A stretch of 64,000 nucleotides of DNA from NCBI GenBank assembly GCA_019918135.1, contig WBZZ01004066.1:246001-310000 (forward strand). The letters run 5' to 3'. A program made the position numbers and the translations under genes. Under the pieces are notes generated by a model, which did not search any database, was not told the origin of the DNA, and was given only the letters and a program-made list of their open reading frames with translations. Shown piece by piece: positions 56,415 through 64,000 of this stretch (the first letter of the stretch is position 1; the number at the start of each line of letters is the position of its first letter). The DNA comes from Paulinella micropora. Lineage: Eukaryota; Cercozoa; Imbricatea; Euglyphida; Paulinellidae.

Positions 56415-59400
56415 TTGTCAGGCTGTGATGCAAATTTGCCATGCTGGCCCTTGTACCACAATAGCCCATCTCTCCACGCCATCTCCTTCATCTGATCTTC
56501 GATCTGTGGAGTCTTTTTAAGCTCATTAGGGTTCTTGTATAACGTTATGAGCTCCTTGAACTCCGGATCCGTCGCCTGTTGCTGCCTCCACGCGGTAGGC
56601 GAGGCGATATGAATAGTACCGTCCTCCAACCTTACTCCTACCCTTTCCGGGTCTTCATCAAGCTCGCTTCGATTTTCCTGTGGAGGTTCAGTACAGACCT
56701 CAGTCGTCTCCTCCTCTTCTTTTATATTCGCCTTCGCGTTCTCGTATGCCTCATAAGACCACTCAGCGTCTTCGAGAACATGCGCCTCACAGCATATGCC
56801 ATGCTCCGGGCCTTGAGGACTATATCGTAGACCCGTGCGGTCATAACGAACGCCTCTTGCCATCTGCATCGCCTCTATGTGGCTCACCTCGTATACCTTG
56901 TCCGTGGACAGGTCCATCATCTCCACTGATGATACGAGAGCCGACACCTCCGACTGAAACTCTAGCCTGGAAAGGCTATCAGCGACTACGTTTCGCTTTC
57001 CCGGTAAGTAGACCATCGTGAAATTGAAACATGACAAGAAAGCTTGCCACCGCGCCAAACGGCCGGTTTGTTCATGATTCATCAACCAAAGAAGGTTGTG
57101 ATGATCGGTCCTAACCGTGAATAGAGGTCCTCCCCACAAGTATTCTCTGAGCCTCTTGAGAGCCCATACTACTGCCAACACCTCCCTCTGTCGCGTGCAG
57201 TAATTTCGCTCCGCCGCACACAGCTTTCTACTAATAAACATGATCGGGCGCAACTTTTTCTCCTCATCTTCCTGTTGCAGCACCGCGCCAATCGCAAACT
57301 TAGATGCATCCGTGTCGACTACGAACGGCTTCGTAAAGTCGGGCATCATAAGTACTAATCCGCCGTCCTTGGGATCTTTGTAAATGAGATCTTTGAGCGT
57401 ATTAAACGCCTGCAAAGCCTCCTCATCCCACTTCTCAAAGTCTCCAAAATCAATCATCTTCTCCAGCTTAGCCCGAGTTGCACCCCAATCGGGTATGAAC
57501 TGGCTGTAGTACTGTGCCATCGCAAGAAAAGAGTGTAACTCTGTGCGATTCTTTGGCAACTGTCTACTAATGATCTCCTCCCTCTTCTCGCGCGATATCG
57601 AGACCCTATTATGAGAAATCTCGTAACCCAAATACGTCACACTTGTCCTGGCAAGCTGACATTTCTTTAGGTTGCATTTCAGGCCAAATGCTCCGATGCG
57701 CCTGAAGACATCTGACAAGTGATCGATATGCTCTTCCATTGTGTTAGAGTATACGATGATGTCATCGATGTAACAAAATGCATATTCTCCCGCCTTCTGT
57801 CCTCTCCTTCTCATAAAACCATCCTCCGACTGGTCGTCATATTGACCGCTCAACATCTTCTGCATCGCCTTCTGAAAGAGCCCCGGGGCCTGTTTGAGTC
57901 CCATTGGAAGCACCTTCCACTGGTATATTTCCATACCCACAACGAATGCAGTCAGCCATCTGGATTTCTCGTCCAGTGGTATCTGCCAGAAGCCGTTCTT
58001 AAGGTCAATGACCGAACAGAATTTAGCATTCCGCAGCACCCTTCTGCCTTCTTCTAAGGTCGGCAGAGGATTTCTCTCTTCCTCTAGCACCTTATTCACA
58101 CGGGCATAATTGATCGTCAAGCGCCATTCTCCTCCTGGCTTAGGGACGATTTTCGGTTGAGAGATAATTGGAGATGTAGATCTCTCAATAAAGTCCTCAT
58201 CGAGCAACTGTCTCACATTCTCCTCCGCTATTTTTGCCTCATGTATGCTCAAATTTGCCCTCCGTGGTGCCGGAGATGGCTCCGCACCCGGTATCTTGTA
58301 AATGACAGCAGTGAAGTCATCCGACTTTACACCACCTGCCCGAGGAGGGTCGAAAATTTCTCTGTACGCCTCCATCTTAGCTTTGAGAAACGCCTTCTCT
58401 CTCTCCGAACCCACTCCTTCTTCTAAAATTTTCCGCGCCGCCGCTTGGAAATCTTCCTCCGACATCTTCTTATGCTCCTTGAGGGGCGCTAAGTCCTCCT
58501 CCAAACTCAAATCTTCCTCGGACAAATCGTCTAGTCCCGTTCTTTCATACGTGACTGTGTCCGGCTCATCATCATGACCCAGCCCGACAAGCATATCAAT
58601 AAGGTTCGCGTATTGTATCGGAGCCTTACGGGTGTAGAAACCATCAAAGCATGTGAAAGCTTGAGGTATCAATTTCAACTTGTCCTGGGCTCTGAGCTTT
58701 TGCTTGTATGCACTGCTCTGCTCCCGAGACCCGAGTCGACAAGCCACCACTAACTGTTGCTTGCGAGAAGGAACAGGTATAGGATGATCAATAAGCCGGT
58801 CCCTTATCTCCTGTGCCCAGATCGCCTTCTCATTGTATGGCAGAATGACAGTATACGGCTTGTTACTCTCAAATAGAGTCCGTAGACACTTTTTCACTTC
58901 AGTTAATGAGCGCGGCCAGGTAGGCACATCGCCCCAAAAGTTCGTGATAAAAGTTTTAATGTCATCCGCTGGAGTATCGGGGATACGCCCCTTCCTCCTT
59001 GGCACAAACGCCTCTCTCTTCTCATCTGACACCTTCGCATGGTAACAGTAGCCATTAGTAATATGGACATCTGCCCCGCCACCTTCTGCGAATCTGGCCA
59101 ACGACGGGCACTGTTTCGCAACACATATTATCTCCTCATTACGCGCCACGACTAAGTCATCAATAGACTTTCTGTCCCATGCGGGAATCGTAACCGTATA
59201 CGCCTGCATCTCCGTCTCCCAATTGTCGGTCCAGGTCAGTTCCTCCGGCACTGTGACATAGGGGTGTACATAGGCTTCAGTTGCCTCATGTACGAAGGCC
59301 AACTTTTTCCTCTCAGTTGCTAGACTCAGCTCAAAAGCATCGTATGAGTCAGTAGCAGTCATCGGATTAATATCCTCCTCCTCTCCATTCTTCACTCCAT

Positions 59401-60181
59401 AAATCACCCGCCGTGCGGCGCAATCGATCACAGCCCCCATCGTAGCCAATTGGCCATACGACAGCAGGATTGAACCGTGGTAATCGGGGACAACATAGAG
59501 GTCCGCACAATATACTCGACCGGATTTCAATTTGAAAATTAATGTGACGATGCCCGTAATTTCCGTACGGCTGCCTACCCCTTTTAGGGTCCCCTTTGTT
59601 TTTCTAATGTTTTTGTCCACCCATGTCCGGTGACTATTCAAAAACTTCTGGCCGACAATATTAATATTCGCCATCGTATCATTACCAACTTTTAATGTGG
59701 TTTGTAAAGTTTCACAAAAGAGGTCAGTGTAGCATAGCGCGTCTGGTCTATGTAAACTAGCCGCTAGCACATGAATTTTTCGTTCTAGGGTTTTGAGTCT
59801 AAGCTCAAGTTCCTTGTCCTCTTCTCGTTCTCCCCCCTTTTCCGCCAACTTAACTTCTTGAGTCTCCGGGGCTTCCGGTATCTCGAGTGTCTTTTGGACA
59901 GAGTCTGGTACACCGAGTGTACTCGTGTCTATAGCAGAGACTATTGAGTCCTTTGGCGGGGGTACGGTCCGCTGCTTCTTCGTAGGAGAAGACCTAGCCT
60001 TTGGTTTCGGCTTCCTCTCCTCCATCGCCTTCTTCGCCTTCCTATTCGCATCATTTATCATATTAGCTCTCGAAGGATGAACTAGCAAGTGCTTACCTTG
60101 AGGCTTGTGAGGCTGTGTGCCTTCACCTTCACGTCTGGGAGGAACGGAACCGTTCGTATCCTGTTCATCAACAGTAGGCAT
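56306..60181 (-). CDS. Retrotransposon pol: protease, reverse transcriptase, RNase H
   Basis: 1,291 residues from Met 60,181, but the open frame is continuous with gag through 25 sense codons after a TGA. Basic/low-complexity N terminus, a retropepsin-like domain with DTMA (residues 168-171; Met replaces the usual Gly of DTGA) and the ILLSYGQLATMGAVID strand. RT fingers/palm: GGEWRLTINYARVNKV, FCSVIDLKNGFWQIPL, LPMGLKQAPGLFQKAM, and YIDD at residues 804-807. RNase H: VVDTDASKFAIGAVL, REVLAVVWALKRLREYL, TDHHNLLWL. The C terminus enters the integrase zinc domain before the frame breaks. Ty3/gypsy (Metaviridae-like) by domain order and sequence. Confidence 0.92.
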   Translation of the reverse strand: MPTVDEQDTNGSVPPRREGEGTQPHKPQGKHLLVHPSRANMINDANRKAKKAMEERKPKPKARSSPTKKQRTVPPPKDSIVSAIDTSTLGVPDSVQKTLEIPEAPETQEVKLAEKGGEREEDKELELRLKTLERKIHVLAASLHRPDALCYTDLFCETLQTTLKVGNDTMANINIVGQKFLNSHRTWVDKNIRKTKGTLKGVGSRTEITGIVTLIFKLKSGRVYCADLYVVPDYHGSILLSYGQLATMGAVIDCAARRVIYGVKNGEEEDINPMTATDSYDAFELSLATERKKLAFVHEATEAYVHPYVTVPEELTWTDNWETEMQAYTVTIPAWDRKSIDDLVVARNEEIICVAKQCPSLARFAEGGGADVHITNGYCYHAKVSDEKREAFVPRRKGRIPDTPADDIKTFITNFWGDVPTWPRSLTEVKKCLRTLFESNKPYTVILPYNEKAIWAQEIRDRLIDHPIPVPSRKQQLVVACRLGSREQSSAYKQKLRAQDKLKLIPQAFTCFDGFYTRKAPIQYANLIDMLVGLGHDDEPDTVTYERTGLDDLSEEDLSLEEDLAPLKEHKKMSEEDFQAAARKILEEGVGSEREKAFLKAKMEAYREIFDPPRAGGVKSDDFTAVIYKIPGAEPSPAPRRANLSIHEAKIAEENVRQLLDEDFIERSTSPIISQPKIVPKPGGEWRLTINYARVNKVLEEERNPLPTLEEGRRVLRNAKFCSVIDLKNGFWQIPLDEKSRWLTAFVVGMEIYQWKVLPMGLKQAPGLFQKAMQKMLSGQYDDQSEDGFMRRRGQKAGEYAFCYIDDIIVYSNTMEEHIDHLSDVFRRIGAFGLKCNLKKCQLARTSVTYLGYEISHNRVSISREKREEIISRQLPKNRTELHSFLAMAQYYSQFIPDWGATRAKLEKMIDFGDFEKWDEEALQAFNTLKDLIYKDPKDGGLVLMMPDFTKPFVVDTDASKFAIGAVLQQEDEEKKLRPIMFISRKLCAAERNYCTRQREVLAVVWALKRLREYLWGGPLFTVRTDHHNLLWLMNHEQTGRLARWQAFLSCFNFTMVYLPGKRNVVADSLSRLEFQSEVSALVSSVEMMDLSTDKVYEVSHIEAMQMARGVRYDRTGLRYSPQGPEHGICCEAHVLEDAEWSYEAYENAKANIKEEEETTEVCTEPPQENRSELDEDPERVGVRLEDGTIHIASPTAWRQQQATDPEFKELITLYKNPNELKKTPQIEDQMKEMAWRDGLLWYKGQHGKFASQPDKWTLWVPEKLRRFIYMSQPITAPYWHIRIDKELIGS

Positions 60182-60253
60182 AACTGTGACTGTCGGATTA
60201 AAAAGAACAGTTTTTATCTCCTTCTCTCTCTTCTTTTCCTCTCTCTTCTCCTC

Positions 60254-60259
60254 CCGTCA
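60254..60259 (-). promoter_or_regulatory. Putative readthrough stop UGA-CGG between gag and pol
   Basis: The gag stop TGA (60,257-60,259) is followed by CGG (60,254-60,256) and 25 sense codons in the same frame to the pol Met at 60,181. UGA-CGG is an established readthrough context in several plant RNA viruses, so gag-pol is probably made by stop-codon suppression rather than frameshifting. Confidence 0.7.
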
Positions 60260-62770
60260 GTCTACGACGACAACACGCTCACCTGAGCCGGTGTCTTCGT
60301 CTTGACGTCCCCCCTCCGTAGCGGTATAAGCTTGCTGGGGGTAGTTGGAGCTGGAACTGGTGCTATAATTCCAGTATCCGTGTCCTCTGGGAGGGCGCGC
60401 TGGGGTCCGTCCTCCCCTTCCATGAAAGCATCGTCCTCGTGGTGCCGCCCCTCTTGGTGTCCCTCGGGACCCTCGTGACGATCCTCTCGTCTCTCCTCCT
60501 CCTCTAGTCGGCGCCTTTGATCGGCCCGATGTCTCTCTCTTCTCCCTTCTCTTCATTCTGTCAAGGAAGTAAATGATGGCCTCCCGGAACTCCGCATCCG
60601 AGACCATATTCGCATTCCACCTCCCCTCCTCCAACTCCTTCTTGTACATGGCGTACATGGTCTTTTTCATGCCTTCGAGCTCTCTAAGGAAAAGATTTCG
60701 CTGCCTATCATCAAGAGAGTCGTGGCTGAAGAGGCAATTGCCTACTCCTTTCTGTGCCTCATGCTTGCACGCCATGTATGAAAAATAGCGGTAGCACGGC
60801 GTCGGCTCATCATCTCTCCCCCTCTTGAGACCTGCCGTTCGAGTTGCATGTGCTGCTTGAGCACCTCCAACCCCCTGTGTCGCGGCACTGCAGAATGACT
60901 CGGTGGCCGTGTCCAATTCGGAACACGCGTCGAGCACCTCCTTGAACAGGTCGCCCGGCGGAGTAGCCGCTACAGTCCTCTCGTATATATTCGTTTCTAA
61001 AAAATCCGCCGTCTTCACCGCCGTGAAGGTCGGACAGGACTGTATGATCCTTGCGAGCTTGCTCGGGTGTCGTGTACACAAAGCATTCAGGAAGTACAAA
61101 ATGATAGACTTCCGGCTATAAAAGAGCCCGTACTTGGCGCTGACCTCAGTGAGGATCGCTGCCAACCTCGTGCCAATGCCCAGCCCTTCGTTCACCTCTT
61201 GAAAAATCTCAAACCCAATCAAAGTACCAGTGCACAGGTGCTGATACCCATGAGTTTTAAAGTATTGCAAGAGGACGGCAACTGGCACCGTGCATTGCAG
61301 GTCTGAGGCTGCTCTCCTAGCCGCCACCTCTACCGCTCTTATCGCCTTGTACTCCCCAACATCAAACCCTTGTGTGATGATTGATGGGTCCAACAAGGTG
61401 TACAACGCCTCATACTCCTGTGTTTCGTCCGTTGGATGCTGCTTCATACAAGCATCAATTCTTCTGAGCTTGTCTCGAAGGTTCGCATCCGTGTCCTTCT
61501 GACTCGCTGTCTCTGCATACAGCGTCAGAGCAGTGGCATCGGACTTTGTATATTTTTGGAAGGCCTGTATGATAGCCTGTCTGTCCTTTTTGTCATTACT
61601 GTTGACAATAACAGTGGTAGGCGCTGAGCTAGTCGCAGGGGCCGAAGGGGCTGTGTGGGCTGACGGGGCGGAGCGGCCCGAGGGAGCCATATAAGATCCA
61701 GAGGAATATTTCGGTCCCTTTGTTCCCGCCGCCTTGGCTAATGCAATCTTTGCCTCCATCTCCTTCTTTTCTTTCTCAGCCGCTAGCTCTTTGATATACA
61801 GCTCTTGGGCATGATGAAAAAAAGACAGGATCTCAGCTGCCTTCCGAAGGAACAAGGCCTTCTCCGCCAACTCCTTCTCTCCCGCTTTATTGGTGGGGGG
61901 TGGTGCGGCCGTCCCCTCCAAGATCGTATGATCCTTCGTGAAGACCCACCTCTTCCAGGCGTCATCCTTCACCAAGGCCGCATGCAGCTTCTTCATCCTC
62001 GTCACCCCTCCAGCTTCGCCTTCTATTTCCCTCAGGGCCGGGTGAAGGTCCCTGCCAAACTGGGTGTGTTGGAGTTTACCCAGGTCCACTAACTTGGCCT
62101 CCATAAGTTTCAGAGACACATCCATGACATTGATCTGTCCTTTTGGATTCCTGAACTTAAACTCCTTTTCCACTCTCTTTATTGAATCAATGTCCTGACC
62201 AGGATCGAGCAACCTAGCCAGTGCTCTTGTGTTCCATGGCAGCACAGTCTTTCCAGTCTGGTACTCAAAGAGTATAGCACACTCAAACACTGTCCATGAG
62301 AGGTCGAGTAGCTCCAGTAAAGACATATTGTCCCCAAATGAGACATGTTGCACCTGTAACTGTGCACCGTCGTCTCTGAGGAATTCTGCGAGAGGCAGAG
62401 CTTGCCTTGGGAGAGGGTAACAGATGTCCTCCTTCTTCAAGGGTTGTCCCCATCGCATTTCTTGGGGAATGTATAGCCATTTATAGGCCTCATCCTTCCC
62501 TTTCTTCTCCTCAAACTCCTTCTTACTTAGTTTGCCATATTCGGCCACAAACCTCGCTTCCTCTCCTCCCTTCTGCTCCTCCTCGACTTCCTCTGCTCCT
62601 CCTGTGTCAAAGGAAGGCGCAGTAAAAAATTGATTCTCTGCTCCTCCTGTGTCAAAGGAAGGTGCCAGATCTCCTCCTTCTGCATGAGAGTCAACGAACT
62701 CCTCTTCGTTTCCTGGGGTTCGCTCACTCTCCCCCCCTCCTTCCTGCCAGTCTTCAGACCTAGTAGACAT
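60257..62770 (-). CDS. Retrotransposon gag
   Basis: 837 residues. The N terminus is acidic with a direct repeat of APSFDTGGAE. The middle is helical capsid-like (about residues 130-560). A CCCH-type zinc finger (C-x8-C-x10-C-x3-H; CYRYFSYMAC...NCLFSH) takes the place of the usual CCHC knuckle, and an RGG-rich C terminus (GSSRGSRGTPRGAAPRG) should bind RNA. Ends VVVVD-TGA-CGG; pol follows in the same frame. The CCCH plus RGG arrangement is unusual for Ty3/gypsy gag. Confidence 0.85.
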   Translation of the reverse strand: MSTRSEDWQEGGGESERTPGNEEEFVDSHAEGGDLAPSFDTGGAENQFFTAPSFDTGGAEEVEEEQKGGEEARFVAEYGKLSKKEFEEKKGKDEAYKWLYIPQEMRWGQPLKKEDICYPLPRQALPLAEFLRDDGAQLQVQHVSFGDNMSLLELLDLSWTVFECAILFEYQTGKTVLPWNTRALARLLDPGQDIDSIKRVEKEFKFRNPKGQINVMDVSLKLMEAKLVDLGKLQHTQFGRDLHPALREIEGEAGGVTRMKKLHAALVKDDAWKRWVFTKDHTILEGTAAPPPTNKAGEKELAEKALFLRKAAEILSFFHHAQELYIKELAAEKEKKEMEAKIALAKAAGTKGPKYSSGSYMAPSGRSAPSAHTAPSAPATSSAPTTVIVNSNDKKDRQAIIQAFQKYTKSDATALTLYAETASQKDTDANLRDKLRRIDACMKQHPTDETQEYEALYTLLDPSIITQGFDVGEYKAIRAVEVAARRAASDLQCTVPVAVLLQYFKTHGYQHLCTGTLIGFEIFQEVNEGLGIGTRLAAILTEVSAKYGLFYSRKSIILYFLNALCTRHPSKLARIIQSCPTFTAVKTADFLETNIYERTVAATPPGDLFKEVLDACSELDTATESFCSAATQGVGGAQAAHATRTAGLKRGRDDEPTPCYRYFSYMACKHEAQKGVGNCLFSHDSLDDRQRNLFLRELEGMKKTMYAMYKKELEEGRWNANMVSDAEFREAIIYFLDRMKRREKRETSGRSKAPTRGGGETRGSSRGSRGTPRGAAPRGRCFHGRGGRTPARPPRGHGYWNYSTSSSSNYPQQAYTATEGGRQDEDTGSGERVVVVD

Positions 62771-62904
62771 GGATGCTGAAGGAATACGGATGAGACAGAG
62801 TTGTTTCTACCCAGTAATTGCTCTGTTCGTCTATGAGGAACGAATAGAGAGAAAAAACGAAAAGACAGTATAGAGAGAGAGCGTCTCACCTCTATGTCTT
62901 ATGT

Positions 62905-62947
<43 letters not shown>

Positions 62948-63537
62948 TGAGAAAGAAGTAATCTGTACGACTTTCTCTGAAAATTTGATCTCCTTCTCCA
63001 CTCCTCTTTTCTTTTTCTCTTTTTGTTGTTGTATCTGTTATGAGGTACGAGGACCTATGTACAGATAATGTCAAAGAGGCTAGAGAAGCACTCCTTGAGA
63101 AGTCGACTTGTCGTCTGACACTTGTTCAGACCTATTGTCGAAAGACAGTCAGAGATTTGCAAAAATACTCTGATGTGTGTGGTTTGAGAGGCAACAAAGT
63201 ACACAGACTTGAAAGGTAGAGTACTACGCTCGTGTCCTTCAAGTTTGTTTGTATCTGTGAGTGTTTGTTTGTACGTCTGTTGACCTACTCTGTCTCTGTC
63301 CCAAGAGAGAACAAAAGAACAGCTACGAGGTCTGGTGTCTGGCCTCCTTGTGAGGACACAGATACAGGCTGTGGAGAGGGTACTGAGACACCTACTCACA
63401 AACGCCTAGACGTCTAGTTTTGCAAAAAGAGCTGTGTGGGGATGTGCTGGAGTATTTGTTTCTTGGAACACTACTCAGAAGAGATAGGTCTGTCCAATTT
63501 TTCTTTCTGCTGTTCCAAAAACAAGCCAGAAAAGAAA
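62771..63537 (-). other. Retrotransposon 5' leader
   Basis: Noncoding leader between primer binding site and gag. Holds a 41-bp T run on plus (62,906-62,946; A run on minus). Short ORFs only. Confidence 0.6.
62906..62946. repeat. 41-bp T homopolymer
   Basis: Uninterrupted T run on plus inside the retrotransposon leader; would be poly(A) in the element RNA. Confidence 0.9.
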
Positions 63538-63542
63538 TCAGC

Positions 63543-63561
63543 CTTGCGCTGGTGACTCCAA
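63543..63561 (-). promoter_or_regulatory. Primer binding site
   Basis: Directly inside the 5' LTR, minus strand reads T then TGGAGTCACCAGCGCAAG. Its complement (CTTGCGCTGGTGACTCCA) ends in CCA as a mature tRNA does. I do not recognise the tRNA species. Confidence 0.75.
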
Positions 63562-63808
63562 TGTTACAATCCCCGAAGATAGCTCAATAAAAAGTCGGTA
63601 ATACAACCAGACACAAATCCCCAAAAGAGAATGATGTCTCGTTATATTAGCTCAGTGAAGCCGAAAAGAAAACGGCAACAGACCAAGGTTAAAATGGCAT
63701 TAGGTCAAATCCGGCCAAACGATATTGAAAATAATGGGAAAAAACTAGGTGCACCTGACACCAGAAAAAGGGTACTTTTTACCGGCTATCCGGGGGGTGA
63801 TGCCTACA
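63562..63808 (-). repeat. 5' LTR
   Basis: 247 bp, one base different from the 53,443-53,689 copy. TG...CA ends. Confidence 0.93.
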
Positions 63809-64000
63809 ATTCACACGAGTGTGTATTCATATACCCTCTCAGGCATAACTCACAGAAGTTCTTTTTACTTAAAATAGACTTCATATTTGTTATCGCATCA
63901 TAATGTCCTTCAGTTTTTAGAATGTATAAGTTTGTTAGCCTTTCTCCAGCACTATTGCTTAATTCTGTTTTATAAACTATCCTATCTGGAAATTCAACAA
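63809..64000 (-). pseudogene. pPolB N-terminal fragment, right of retrotransposon, runs off window
   Basis: Minus strand reads VEFPDRIVYKTELSNS, HYDAITNMKSIL and FCELCLRGYMNTHSCE, the typical polinton/virophage pPolB segment with a Cys-x2-Cys...His-x-Cys knuckle. It continues without a frame change across the ATTC duplication into FVCNICG at 53,442. Confirms the retrotransposon inserted into this gene. Remaining N terminus lies outside the window. Confidence 0.85.

Larger units (their letters stand above)
53443..63808 (-). mobile_element. Ty3/gypsy-type LTR retrotransposon inserted in PLV pPolB
   Basis: Complete element of about 10.4 kb: LTRs at both ends, TG...CA termini, ATTC target-site duplication, primer binding site next to the right (5') LTR, purine tract next to the left (3') LTR, gag then pol in the order PR-RT-RNaseH-IN (Ty3/gypsy order, not copia). 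One difference between the LTRs means insertion is recent relative to mutation rate, although the integrase is frameshifted. No envelope gene. Confidence 0.93.

Noticed and set aside
63232-63417. Short ORF in the retrotransposon leader
   Set aside because: Located between primer binding site and gag on the opposite strand, no recognisable similarity.

Overview
The window is a composite of three kinds of DNA. Positions 1 to about 45,500 are extremely GC-rich. They are densely packed on both strands with mostly intronless genes and look like part of a large eukaryotic DNA virus, either free or integrated in a protist genome. The virus-like hallmarks are a highly divergent but intact RNA polymerase II largest-subunit homologue (40,422-44,720, minus), a single histone H3 gene (32,715-33,149), an XPF/MUS81-type ERCC4 nuclease (10,648-11,994), a NADAR-domain protein (27,571-28,378), two tyrosine-recombinase-like proteins (29,972-31,549 and 37,232-40,063), a cluster of F-box/leucine-rich-repeat paralogues (13,327-21,228, with a further member at 45,009), and two cysteine-rich secreted EGF-type proteins (1-1,779 and 2,201-10,377). 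No capsid or packaging gene lies in this part, so I cannot say whether it is a nucleocytovirus, a mirusvirus or something else. Several genes carry AATAAA/ATTAAA just after the stop, which suggests eukaryote-type mRNA 3' ends. Intergenic gaps are full of long G or C runs, microsatellites and a roughly 1.3-kb degenerate repeat/palindrome zone (26,120-27,420).

At about 45,500 composition drops abruptly to AT-rich in the middle of an F-box-like gene. From there to 53,442, and again from 63,809 to the window end, the sequence is a degraded polinton-like virus (PLV)/virophage-type element. It holds a structural-protein remnant, a double-jelly-roll-type major capsid protein, a fibre-like protein, a DUF3223-like protein, a basic hypothetical protein, a DUF3820-like small protein, and a protein-primed family B DNA polymerase (pPolB). 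The polymerase retains recognisable Exo, zinc-knuckle and Pol motifs but is broken by frameshifts and in-frame stops.

The pPolB remnant is itself split by a complete Ty3/gypsy-type LTR retrotransposon on the minus strand (53,443-63,808). It has two 247-bp LTRs differing at one base, an ATTC target-site duplication, a tRNA-CCA-type primer binding site, a purine tract, gag (CCCH zinc finger, RGG tail), and pol (protease, RT, RNase H, integrase). Gag and pol share one reading frame separated by a single TGA followed by CGG, a context known for stop-codon readthrough. The integrase carries two frameshifts.

The window therefore reads as a nested set: retrotransposon inside PLV inside a GC-rich giant-virus-like region. 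That nesting most easily fits an endogenised giant virus in a protist chromosome, but a chimeric assembly at 45.5 kb cannot be excluded from sequence alone. Many single-base frameshifts occur (the 8-kb EGF gene, two F-box genes, NADAR, PLV genes), while other long genes (RPB1, both recombinases, one F-box/LRR gene) are uninterrupted. Decay and long-read indel errors both remain possible explanations.
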